Shown piece by piece: positions 1-12,000 of a stretch of DNA of 52,123 nt. The position numbers were made by a program, and so were the translations under genes. The stretch's first letter is position 1. Every line of letters begins with the position of its first letter. Location of the stretch: positions 1 to 52,123 of the forward strand of contig JAKEKT010000153.1 of NCBI GenBank assembly GCA_021495925.1. The letters are read 5' to 3'. This stretch comes from Diplodia intermedia (taxonomy: Eukaryota > Ascomycota > Dothideomycetes > Botryosphaeriales > Botryosphaeriaceae). The notes below the pieces were generated by a model that was not told the origin of the DNA, ran no database searches, and was given only the letters and a program-made list of their open reading frames with translations.

Positions 1-114
1 CCCTAACCCTAACCCTAACCCTAACCCTAACCCTAACCCTAACCCTAACCCTAACCCTAACCCTAACCCTAACCCTAACCCTAACCCTAACCCTAACCCT
101 AACCCTAACCCTAA
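1..114. repeat. telomeric repeat array (CCCTAA)19
   Basis: Nineteen perfect head-to-tail CCCTAA hexamers open the window. The C-rich strand reads 5' to 3' inward, so base 1 lies at or near the physical left end of a chromosome. This is the usual TTAGGG-type telomere of filamentous fungi. The array ends abruptly in AACTAACCCC and passes into degenerate telomere-like words. Confidence 0.98.
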
Positions 115-160
115 AACTAACCCCAAAGCAATAACCCTAAAATAACCCCTAAGCTAACTA
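115..160. repeat. degenerate telomere-like border
   Basis: Just inside the perfect array are imperfect variants such as AACTAACCCC, ATAACCCTAAAATAACCCCTAAG. They look like old telomeric repeats decayed by point changes, and mark the junction to the subtelomeric block. The inner border is a judgement by eye. Confidence 0.6.
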
Positions 161-456
161 GATAAATATCGTTAAGGTTAATCGGGCTAAGTAAAGATAT
201 CTAGATAGAAAGATCGTCGCGCTACTAGCTCGATTAGCGCTAAGGCTTTCGCGACGTAATAGCCGTAACTACGTAATACGCTCTATCTCGCTAGCCTATT
301 CGATACTAACGCTTATATAGCTAACGCTTACGCTACTAACGCTTACGTGATATAATAGCATAGTAAACGCTAGGCGTATATAAGAAACTAACTAAATTCG
401 CGTGGTACTAGCTATATAAAGTCGAATATATAGGTTAAGTTCGATTAAGATAAGCT

Positions 457-1004
457 AAGAGCGGGTATTTAGATTAAAAATCCTACTCTACTTATACCTC
501 TAGTATTAGCGCTTTCGTAGCGTAATATTATTATAACTACTAGTTCGATATAAGATTAAATTTAGTTTCTTATAGTATAGTGCCCTACGAGGCTAGCAAA
601 AAAAGTTAGAATTAATTAGAGTACGCGAAGAGTAGATATTTAGATTAGAAATAGCTACGCCGCCGAATAGACTTTCTACGGCAAATTACTTTCGGCGGGG
701 AATAATACGCTACGCTAAATCTATTTAGCGGTCTTAGATTAGAAACGACTATGCCGTCTACTCTATTCGTATCTCGATATAAACGCCTTTATAGCGTAAT
801 ACTACTATAACTATCGGTTCGATATAAGATTAAATTTAGTTTCTTATAGTATAGTGCCCTACGAGGCTAGTAAAAAAAGTTAGAGTTAATTAAGACACGC
901 GAAGAGTAGATATTTAGGTTAGAAATAGCTACGCCGTTAAGTAGACTTTCTACGGCGTATTATCTCTAGCGAGAAATAATACTCTACGCTAAACCTACTC
1001 GAAG
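457..1004. repeat. two tandem copies of a ~274-bp repeat
   Basis: The words GATATAAGATTAAATTTAG (547 and 821) and GGTCTTA (730 and 1004) recur at a spacing of 274 bp, and the sequence between them aligns with scattered transitions only. Approximate units are 457-730 and 731-1004. Exact ends were not determined. The repeat lies inside the RIP block and shows no coding potential now. Confidence 0.75.
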
Positions 1005-2707
1005 GTCTTAAACTACTTTCTTACTATTTTCTAGTAGTCTATATAATTATTAAGCGCGATTATATTATATATCTTATTATCGCTCTCGCCGTCTTCGTAC
1101 TCGTTCGTATTCTTATTACTACTTTCGTCGTCTTTATTCTCGTTCTTCTTTTTATTTATATTCTTCTACTACTCTTTCGTATTTTTATTATCGCTCTCGT
1201 CGTCTCTATTCTCGTTCTTCTTCTCGTTTATACTCTTCTACTACTTATTCGTATTCTCGTTCTCTTTACTAGATTCTTTCTTATTATCGTTATCTAGGCT
1301 ACTACTTATTAACTTTAATACTCGGGCTAGTAGCTACGTCTAGCTTAATCTAGTATTTAAATCGTTATTCTCTTCTTCTAGACTCTATATTTAAGATATT
1401 ATATTATTCGTAAGCGCCTAGTATCTATTACTACTAAGTCTTAGTATACGCCTAATAGCGGCGTAGTCTCGACTAAGCATCGGCTAGATCTTATATATTA
1501 TACCCGTAAAGAGCTTTAGCGTCTTTCTATTAGTATTCTTCTCGATCTAATGTCTAGACTAGCCTACTCTTAACGTCGCTAACTAGACGGCCTTACCGTC
1601 GCTAAGCTCGTACTTAAGAAACTTCTAGCTTATAGCCTAGTCGAGTTTTTTCTAAAAGACGGTAATCTAATCGATAAAACTACGGTCTTCGCTATCTTAC
1701 TTACGTAGGCTATCGAGTAAGTCGTACTAGTCTATTATCTTAACTATCTAGTTGGGCCTATCTCGCGTCTACGTAAAGAGACGAAGCTTAGCTTCTATAG
1801 TCGCTTTAACGTCGCTAGAACGAGGGCCGCCGACCGTACTCTTAGACGCTATAAGCTTCGACCTTCTTATCTTTCTCTTCTCTTAAATGGCCGCGACTAT
1901 CTATATATACGTTTTATATAGTCGGGTTATCTTTTAATAGTACGCCGCTATAGCCTAGGCCGTCTATTTCTTCTACACGATAATATTCTTCTATACTTAC
2001 TAAAAGGCTCTAACCTCGGTTATTCTACCGTCGTTATTAGAATGCTTAATAACTACTATTACGGCCGAATCGTTAAAGTCGTTACTACTTACTATCTAGA
2101 ACTAGAGTCTCTTTACGAGGTCGTAGAGGCCGCTAATTATTCTATTCTAGTTTTCGTCGAGTACTAGATTTACTACTATCTTACGTATCTCTTTCTCTAC
2201 TAATAGATTCTTACTCTTACGTATCTTTTCTTCTACTAATAGGTTCTTACTCTTTTTAATAGGGGGGGTATTAGCGCTTAAGTTCTTATTCTTATCGCTA
2301 TCTTTATCGGCGTTTAAGTTCTTATTCTTATCGCTATCTTTATCGCTACTACCGCCGCCGTTACTTCTATTACTATCGTTTAATACTAGCGTCGAGCTTA
2401 GCTTTCTTCTTCTTTTATTCTAGATCTTTACTTTAATATTAGCCGCACGCTTTCGTCGCCTTAACCGCTTCTTTTTTATTATCTAGTTAGCGCTAATAGT
2501 TATCGAAAGTAGACCCCTTAGTAGCGTCGATTAAACCTTTTAACTCGTTAACGTATTCTCGCGATTCTAGCGCTTCTACGTACTTAGAACCGCGAGCCTC
2601 GCTTCTACGCGTAGACGCTACTACGCTAATAATAATATCTCTTTCTTATCTTACGCGTCTTTCGATAGTAGCGTTATACTAGCGTTATCGCGCGATGCCG
2701 TCTAACT

Positions 2708-2905
2708 TAGCTAGAAGCTAGATAAGATTTTTCTCTCGTTTAGCTAAAAGCTAGGTACGATTTTCGTCTTCTCTAGCTAAAAGTTAGATAAGATTTTTCT
2801 CTTATTTAGCTAGATACTAGATAAGATTTTTCTCTTCTCTAGCTAGAAGCTAGACACGATTTTCGTCTTCTCTAGCTAGAAGTTAGGCACGATTTTCGTC
2901 TTATT
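2708..2905. repeat. 33-bp minisatellite, six copies
   Basis: The word TAGCTAGAAG or a close variant recurs at 2708, 2741, 2774, 2807, 2840 and 2873, exactly 33 bp apart. Each unit continues with a C/T-rich tail ending near TCTTCTC. Thirty-three bases is a multiple of three, so the array could once have encoded an 11-residue repeat, but stop codons now interrupt it. The units differ mainly by C/T and G/A changes, as expected from RIP. Confidence 0.85.
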
Positions 2906-3370
2906 CGCCTACGGTAGCGTGCTACTATTAACTCTATCGGCTTTCGTCTAAAGCGTCTTCTATAAAAAGACGATAGGCAGCGCGTCTATCGATATAAGTC
3001 GGCGGAGAAGCTATACTAATCCGCCTCTAGATAGCGCCGATAGCACGTAATCGACGTTTAGATAATAAAGAATGCCCGATTTATACTCGCTCTATCTAAG
3101 TAGGCCGACCTAGGCCTAAAGCGCGGGCTACTAGCTAATTAAAATGTTAAGGGTGTCTAAGATAGGCGCTAAGGGTTTATTCTTATACGATATTTTTAGC
3201 TAACTAATAGACTATTTAATCTCGTTAATACACTAATCTAAATGCGGACGAAATCTAGTAATCTTACTTATAAAAAAGGTATCTTCTTCGTCTCGTAGGC
3301 AGGTATGTCTATCTTTTTAAATAAAAGAAAGAACCTCGGTCTATTTATTTCGCTCTTACTATAGTAAGCC

Positions 3371-3436
3371 TAAGGCCGGCCATCGCCGATTTACTAATAA
3401 GTCTAAGGCCGGCTATTATCGATTTACTAATAAGTC
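3371..3436. repeat. 33-bp direct repeat, two copies
   Basis: TAAGGCCGGC begins at 3371 and again at 3404, each followed by a near-identical stretch ending in GATTTACTAATAAGTCTA. The 33-bp period matches that of the minisatellite at 2708-2905 but the sequence is different. Confidence 0.7.
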
Positions 3437-4293
3437 TATAGTCTTTTCCACCCTACGCTAGGTCTAGACGAGAGATAAAGAGTTTACCCGGGCCTCTAGA
3501 GTTACGCTTAGAGTAATAGATATACTCTAGCTAAACGCTAATAGCTTACCGCTATAAAAACCACTAAAATCGTTTAATTTTAAGATAATATAATAAAATA
3601 GCGTGACGCGTCCTCTTAACCTTAGAATCTATATAATTCGACTTGCCGAAATCTACTATAAGAAGGCGTATAGCTAGCTAGCTAAGATATATAAGGCCGT
3701 TCTTTCTTTATAGTTACTCTTTAGCTCTAACGACTATTCTTTTTAACTTATTCCTCTTTCTCTTTATAATTAAATTCTTATTCTAGAATAGCTAGCGCGA
3801 GGTAGCCGAGATAATATTCGACTATATTATTAAGAACCTAGGCCGAGACACCCCCGAATTCTTTATCTACTCTCGATGCGTAGAAGAACGCTTACTTTAC
3901 GAGAGATTACTAAGTACCTCTTATTAGCTAAGTAGAATCTAGAGGCGGGATAATAGTAACTTATATAGGCGGTAGCGTTATACGCTTAGTAAGTATATCT
4001 AGAAAAACGAAGACTTTATTAAATACGCGATTAAGAACTTAAGCCCTCTTCTTCTTACTTCTTCTCTAAGGTCCGGTCTAAACCTTCTTCGCCCCCGCCT
4101 CTAGAGCACTATCAAGTCTATTAGCCTTAATCTTTTACGCTTAGTAGGCTCTATAGTTAAGCTTAAGAATAAGTTTCTCGAAGCCCTCTCTACTAGCGTT
4201 TATTAATATCTACTCTTCTTCCCTCTATTATTACTACGAACGGTTTCACCTACGGCTAAAGATCGAATAGTTAAAAAGCCTACTATAATCGAC

Positions 4294-4410
4294 ACTACGT
4301 TATCTAACGAGAACCTATCTATTATAATTAATACTACGTTATCTAACGAGAACCTAGCTATTATAATCGATACTATATTATTTAACGAGGACCTCGTCTT
4401 TATCTATTAG
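4294..4410 (+). repeat. 39-bp repeat, three copies, open in one frame
   Basis: ACTACGTTATCTAACGAG or a variant starts at 4294, 4333 and 4372, a period of 39 bp. On the plus strand one frame reads through all three units as a 13-residue repeat beginning TTLSNENL, then meets a stop shortly after. This looks like a fragment of a former coding region, perhaps the first ORF of the retrotransposon whose reverse transcriptase follows from about 6.3 kb. That assignment is inference. Confidence 0.6.
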
Positions 4411-5119
4411 TCGTAGAAGTATCGTCGCTCGCCTACTAGCTCTTCTTTAGTAGAGGGCTCGCTAGACACGAAAAAACTAAAGATAACTACTACTAATCTT
4501 TTCTCTCTATCTCTTTTCTCTTTCTTCTTCCCCGTTAATGCTACGCCTTAGAACCCGCAACCGCCGCCTATTAACTCCCGACCGAAAGAAAAATAAGAAT
4601 AGAAATGCTACTATTTCTACTATCTTACGCGCGTAAGTCTATCTATCCCCGCTAGAGCTACGGAACTACTACTACTACTACTACTACTAAGCACGAAAGG
4701 CCGGCGACGTAAGCGTAGTAATAAGACTACTAGATTCGGCGTAGTATAAGTCTAGCTAGCTTCGCGTTAGCTATATTAATATCGAGAGCCTAACGAATTA
4801 GAAGTAGTAGCTTTATCGTAGTCTTTTAGCTAGAGAAGCCGTCTTTAACCTTCTCTTCGTTATCGAAACGTAGTAAATAGCTAGCTAGCGCGCGTACGAG
4901 ACCGACCCCTACTAGATTATCTATAGTAGCTATCTCTTAAGCATTAATTCTAAGTCCTTAAAGCCGGGCTAAAAATATAATAGTATCTTTCTTCTTAGTA
5001 TTTCTCGGGCTAAGCGTCTCGTACTCTTCGAGAGAGCTATTTAAAAGAGCGAGTACTACGTCTTCGTTAGTCTAGCCTCGGGCCTTCGTATCTTCGACGT
5101 CTACTAGCTACTTAGCCTA

Positions 5120-8100
5120 GTCGACGATGCTATCTAGGCTAAGCTAGCTACCGTCGTTCTCTTCGTATTCGACCTAGTTCTCGAAGATATTAACGTTCGC
5201 TTTTCTACACTAGTCTCTTAGAGGGGTACCCTTACGCCCGAGAGTAGACGCGCTATCTTAATAAGCTAAATAACTCTATCGCTTAAGAATATGCGCCCGC
5301 TAGAGCCGACAACGGTTAGAGCTTTAAGTAATAATAGTAGCTTCGGTCTAGATTACTTTTTAAATCTTATTTACTATCTTATAACTCTAGCCCTTTACTA
5401 GCATATTTATCTACGGCTACTAAGAAACGATACTATTATCTAAAACGGCTCTCTAAACGGCCTAAATTATTACTATATAGCACACGTTACCGTTAATCTA
5501 GAAGAAATATAGCGATAGCGGCGGTTACTACTACTATCAACTTCTTAAAATACTTTCTTTCGTTATTCGTTTAAGAATTATATCTTTCTTTCTATCCGTT
5601 TCTTCGTATCTAAGATGCGCCCTACTATATAATACCTCGATCGAGAGGGTCTAGATTTACTAGTAAACGCTACTATACGTACCGTCTACTAGCTAGCTAT
5701 TTAGAACGTTATCTAGACGGTTAATATCTTAAACGATACTATAATTAAGATAATTTACTATATTATTATAGTATTATTCGCCTAGTCTTTATCTTCTTTA
5801 CTATTAAAATCTTTCTTTATCTCTTCTTTCTTCTTCTTCTCTTTACCTTCGCTACTCTATTCTACGCCCCGCCTATTTAAGACGGCTATAAGATCGAGCG
5901 TAATTAATACGTAGATTCTTTTTCTAGAGAAAGTAGAAAAGAACCCGCTAAATCTACTACGCTTTCGTCTTACCCGCCGCTATACTACGCCTTAAGACCG
6001 TCGACTTAAGCTTTCGGCTTTACTATTTCTCGGCTTTCGTCTTAGCGTTCCGCTCTTACTACGAAAGAGTAATCTTTAGAATGTCTTCTCTCTAGAAAAC
6101 GTGCTTAACGAACTATAGAACTAGATTACAAAAAAGACCTACGATAGCGATAGCGTTTATATCTTTCTTCTTAAAGCGCTAGCTAGTATACGTATTTCTC
6201 GACTACTCGTCTATCTCTTTCGTCGCTACGCCGCTACTAGCTATACGCCCCGCGTCTAGAGTATAACGAAGATCTATCTAACGTCTAAAAACCCCGTCTT
6301 CTCTAGAACGCCCGATAACCTTCGCCTCGTTACGCTAGAGTTAGTCGTACGTAAGCTATTCGAGCGGCTACTTCTTCGAGTCGTTTTAAGCTAGTACTAG
6401 ACGGCGCTCGATTCTATTTAGATAGGCTTTCGCGCTAGCTACTTAGTTAAGACTAACGCCGCGCTCGTATACTACGTTCTTAGCTTCGGAGCCTCTCGCG
6501 TTATTATTTTCGTAGATATTAAGTCTATCTTTAATATAGTAGACCACGCCCTTCTACTCTAGACACTATACGAGAGACTCTATAAAAGATCTATACTTCG
6601 TCTACTCGTCTTTTTAATACTTACTAACGTCTCTTTTTACGTACTTATTAACGGCCGTATCTTTCTTTCGTTTCGGCGTACGCGCGGGCTATAGTAGAAC
6701 TCTTCGCTCTTATCTCTACTATTTAATATCTATCTCGACGGTCTTATCTTCCGCTTAAACCGCTAGTAATCTTAAGACATTTTACTTATTCTCTTCTACG
6801 CTAATAATAGCGCGCTACTCGTTCTTAACTTCGAGACGGCCTAGCGCCTTCTACTTAAGCTATAGACTAGTCTACGAAAACTAAAACTACGTCTTAGCCT
6901 ATTAAAGTATAAGGTCGTTATCTCTTTAGCTAATAGCGCTAGTAAACTCTTCTTACTACTTATTCGAAATTATACTTACTATCTTATAAAGATAAGAGAG
7001 ACTATCTATCTTAGCTTTTCTACTACGGCTTAGAGTATTAACTTCGTATCTTACGTTATCTAGCGTATAGAGGCGGCCGCGAAACTCGTCGCCTTTCTCT
7101 TTCTTTACTCTAATAGCTAGAATATATCTAGCCGGCTTAACGTCTATCGGCGGTATCTAGCGCCTATATTTAAGTATAGAGGGGCGTTAGTCTTTATCTA
7201 GGCTAAGATAGAACGCGCCTTTATTTAGTTCGATAAGAAGATAAACGGGCTATAAAGACGGCTACTATATTAGATCTACGGCTATAAGATTCGCTTCTCT
7301 AATATTATCGCGAACGTTCTTAGTCTTATCTCGCCGAGGCTTTGCTTCTCGTATATTTATACTAAGTTTTAGCGCGTTTAAATAGATCTAGACTAGGCTA
7401 ATTCTCTCTCGACCGTACTATTATTCGCTAAGACGTTCTTTTCTTAAAGCCTTCGCTCTAGTGCTCTTTATAACGCTTTCTTATCTAGCCCATCGATAAT
7501 TAATATTAACGCGCTTATTAAGAGAGAACGAAGAACGAATATAACGCGAGCTTATCGCGGTATTCTTTTATCTACTTCGTCTATCTCTTTACGCGCTGTT
7601 TCTCGCTTCTTTCTTGCCGATAATCTACTAGTAGCGTCTACGGCCGATTAGAAGCTACTACTAAGCTATCGTCTAAATCTTTTTAGCTACGGCCGGCGTT
7701 ACCTCTACGGCTTCTCGTTTCGCCGCACGTATATCGATAAGAGGGCCTACTTTAATCTATCTTAGCCTATTAATAAAGTAGCTAAGCGGGCTATTTTTAG
7801 TAAGAAGATTAACTTAGATAATATTATACGAGTTAACTACTAGATAGTAAAGAAGAACTTTATTAAGGCGATAGCTATTTTATATATCGCTTTACGTGAA
7901 CTAGATGTCTTATTTTCGAATAGAGCCTAGACCGATTTAATATAGAATATTATACTAGCCGAAGCTAATAATAGTAGTATAAAAGAGAAGTAGAAGAAGT
8001 AGTTACTTTTCTTTCTATTTTCTTTAGTTATTACTATTCTTTTCTACTTTTTTCTATTTATATATACTAAACCCACCCCGCCGCGCGCCCTCGTCGGCAC

Positions 8101-9035
8101 CGTAGTCTAGAGTCCCTCGAATAGAAGGCCTCGCGAAGTAGTCTACGAGGGTAAAAGGTCGAAGAGGACCGAGATTAGTAGAAAAAGCTAGGGCGAGACC
8201 TCGTAGTTATCTATATAGAAAGATCGAGATGACTAGTAGATAGTAGCTCTAGCTACTAGAGAGTATAAATATCTACGAAGAGAGGGGCTAGAAAAGCGAC
8301 TACGTCTTCGAATATTCTAGTTCTAGCGAGCTAGAAAACTTCTATCTACGCGTAGACCCTAGACCTCGCTAAAGGCACGAAGAAGAAAGAAGAAAAGTAA
8401 TAAAAAAGAGATAGAGAAACTATAGAGCTCGATAAACGAGTAGATAGGGCTTCGATCTAGCCGGCGGAAACGATAGAAAGAGAAGAGAGGCTAATAATTA
8501 GATTAAAAGAATATTAATCTTTCTTAATAATAATCTATTTAAAGGCCTCTAACCTCGCTCTAGCTAATAATCGAGTCTCTAGACTCTAATCTCGCTCTAG
8601 TAGAAGGCGAAGGCCTAGCCTTAATCTCGCATTCTATTCTCTCTATAAGAAGCGCTAGTAAGCGAAAAGATAAAGATCGAGTAAAAGACGTTAAGAAGAT
8701 AGCTAGCTAAAGAACGTTAATTCTACGAAAGATCTCTCTTTAGAAGACTATCGCTCTTCGTCTAGAGTCTTAGGCGAGAGAAGTTATAGACTACGGCTAA
8801 AGAAGCGAATATAGACCCTTTAAAAAGATTTTTTCTTCTTTAGCTACTACTCTTCTTCTAAGCTAAGATCTTCTTTAAACTCGCTAATCTATAACCTCGA
8901 CTCTATAGCTAGAGGACCTAATCTAATACTACTCTCTAAGAAGAGTCTCTAATGCTACTAGCCGGCTACTAGCGCGCGTATTAAATTCTTAGATATAGCT
9001 AAGAGTATAGTAAATATAAGAACGTCTAATTCTAA
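5120..9035 (+). mobile_element. RIP-inactivated non-LTR retrotransposon, outer copy
   Basis: Reading the plus strand, reverse-transcriptase landmarks of LINE elements remain. Near 6510-6555 there is FVDIKSIFNIVDHALLL, the motif A block. Near 6690-6730 there is L**NSSLLSLLFNIY, the (PQ)GSPLSPLLFNIY block with two C-to-T stop codons. At 6797-6808 there is YANN in place of the catalytic YADD. Nothing can be translated whole. The 3' end is placed at 9035 because the same terminal word AACGTCTAATTCTAAG ends the next copy. The left limit 5120 is only where similarity to the second copy begins; the element probably extends further left, possibly past 4.3 kb. Order of motifs fits the Tad1/LINE group, but the clade cannot be fixed by eye. 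Confidence 0.8.
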
Positions 9036-12000
9036 GTCGACGATACTATTTAGACTAAGCTAGCTACTATCGTTCTCTTTATATTTAATCTAGTTTTTAA
9101 AGATATTAATATTTACTTCTCTATACTAGTCTCTTAGAGGGGTACTCTTACGTTTAAGAATAGACGCGCTATCTTAATAAGCTAGATAACTTTATTATCT
9201 AAGAATATACGCTCGCTAGAGCTAATAATAATTAAAGCTTTAAATAATAATAGTAGCTTCGATCTAGATTACTTTTTAAATCTTATTTATTATCTTATAA
9301 CTCTAGTTCTTTACTAGTATATCTATCTATAACTACTAAAAAACGATACTATTATCTAAAATAACTCTTTAGACGGCCTAAATTATTATTATATAGTATA
9401 CGTTATCGTTAATCTAGAAGAAATACGACGATAACGATAATTACTACTACTATTAGCTTCTTAAAATACTTTCTTTTACTATTTATTTAAGAATTATATC
9501 TTTCTTTTTATCTATTTCTTCGTATCTAAGATACGCCCTACTATATAATATCTTAGTTAGAAGAGTCTAGATTTACTAGTAAACGCTACTATACGTACTA
9601 TTTACTAGCTAGCTATTTAAAACGTTATCTAGACGGTTAATATTTTAAATAATATTATAATTAAAATAATTTACTATATTACTATAGTATTATTTATCTA
9701 GTCTTTATTTTCTTTATTACTAAAATCTTTCTTTATCTTTTTTTTTTTCTTCTTCTCTTTATCTTCGTTACTCTATTCTACGCCCCATCTATTTAAGACG
9801 GCTATAAGATTAAGCGTAATTAATACGTAGATTCTTTCTCTAGAGAAAGTAAAAAAGAATCTATTAAATCTACTACGCTTTTATCTTACTCGCCGCTATA
9901 CTACGCTTTAAGACCGTCGACTTAAGCTTTTAACTTTACTATTTTCTAACTTTTATTTTAGCGTTTCGCTCTCGCTATAAAAGAGTAATCTTTAGAATAT
10001 CTTCTCTCTAAAAAATATATTTAATAAACTATAGAACTAGATTATAAAAAAGATCTATAATAGTAATAGTATTTATATCTTTCTTCTTAAAGCGCTAGCT
10101 AGTATATATATTTCTTAGCTACTCGTTTATCTCTTTCGTCGCTACGCCGCTACTAGCTATACGCCCCGCGTCTAAAATATAATAAAGATTTATCTAACGT
10201 CTAAGAATTTCGTCTCTTCTAAAATACTTAATAATCTTCGTCTTATTACGCTAGAGTTAATTATATATAAGCTATTTAAGCGGCTACTTCTTTAAGCTAT
10301 TTTAGACTAGTACTAAACGACGCTTAACTCTATTTAGATAGGCTTTCGCGCTAACTACTTAATTAAGACTAACGTTATACTTATATACTATATTTTTAGC
10401 TTTAAGACCTCTCGCGTTATTATTTTTATAAATATTAAGTCTATCTTTAATATAGTAAACTACGTTCTTCTACTCTAAATACTATATAAGAGACTCTATA
10501 AAAGATTTATACTTTATCTACTTATCTTTTTAATACTTATTAACGTTTTTTTTCGCGTATTTATTAACGGCCGTATCTTTCTTTTATTTTAATATACGCG
10601 CGGGCTATAGTAGAGCTCTTTACTTTTATTTCTACTATTTAATATTTATCTTAACGGTCTTATCTTTTATTTAAACCGCTAGTAACTTTAAAATATTCTA
10701 TTTATTCTCTTCTACGCTAATAATAGCGCGTTACTCGTTCTTAACTTTAAGACGGTCTAGCGCCTTCTACTTAAGCTATAGACTAGTTTATAAAAACTAA
10801 AACTACGTCTTAGTCTATTAAAGTATAAGATTATTATCTCTTTAACTAATAGTACTAGTAAACTCTTTTTACTACTTATTTAAAATTATACTTACTATCT
10901 TATAAAGATAAGAGAGACTATCTATCTTAGCTTTTCTATTATAACTTAGAGTATTAACTTCGTATCTTATATTATCTAGTATATAAAAACGGCTATAAAA
11001 CTTACTATCTTTCTCTTTCTTTACTCTAATAGCTAGAATATATCTAGTTAGCTTAATATTTATCGACGGTATCTAGCGCTTATATTTAAGTATAGAAGGG
11101 CGTTAGTTTTTATCTAAACTAAAATAGAACGCGTCTTTATCTAGTTTAATAAGAAGATAGATAGACTATAAAGACGGCTACTATATTAGATCTATAACTA
11201 TAAGATTTACTTTTCTAATATTATCGCGAACGTTTTTAATCTTATCTTATTAAGACTTTACTTCTTATATATTTATACTAAGTTTTAGCGCGTTTAAATA
11301 GATCTAAACTAGACTAATTCTCTTTTAATTATACTATTATTTACTAAGATACTCTTTTCTTAAAGCCTTCGCTCTAGTACTCTCTACGACGCTTTCTTAT
11401 CTAGTCTACTAATAATTAATATTAACGCGCTTATTAAGAGAGAACGAAGAATAAATATAATGTAAGCTTATTATAGTATTCTTTTATCTACTTTATCTAT
11501 CTCTTTACGCGCTATTTTTTACTTCTTTCTTATTAATAATCTACTAGTAGCGTCTATAGCTAATTAGAAGCTACTACTAAACTATTATCTAAATCTTTTT
11601 AGCTATAGTTAACGTTATCTTTACGGCTTTTCGTTTCGCCGTACGTATATTAATAAGAGGGTCTACTTTAATCTATCTTAGTCTATTAATAAAGTAGCTA
11701 AGCGGGCTATTTTTAGTAAGAAGATTAACTTAGATAATATTATATAAGTTAACTACTAAATAGTAAAGAAGAACTTTATTAAGACGATAGCTATTCTATA
11801 TACTACTTTATATAAACTAGATATCTTATTTTTAAATAGAGTTTAGACCGATTTAATATAGAATACTATACTAGCCAAAGCTAATAATAGTAGTATAGAA
11901 GAGAAGTAGAAGAAGTAGTTACTTTTCTTTTTATTTTCTTTAATTATTACTATTCTTTTCTACTTTTTTCTATTTATATATACTAAATCTATCTCGCCGC

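Noticed and set aside
2708..2905. CRISPR-like array
   Set aside because: The repeats are contiguous 33-bp units without spacers and lie in fungal RIP-mutated DNA, so this is a minisatellite.
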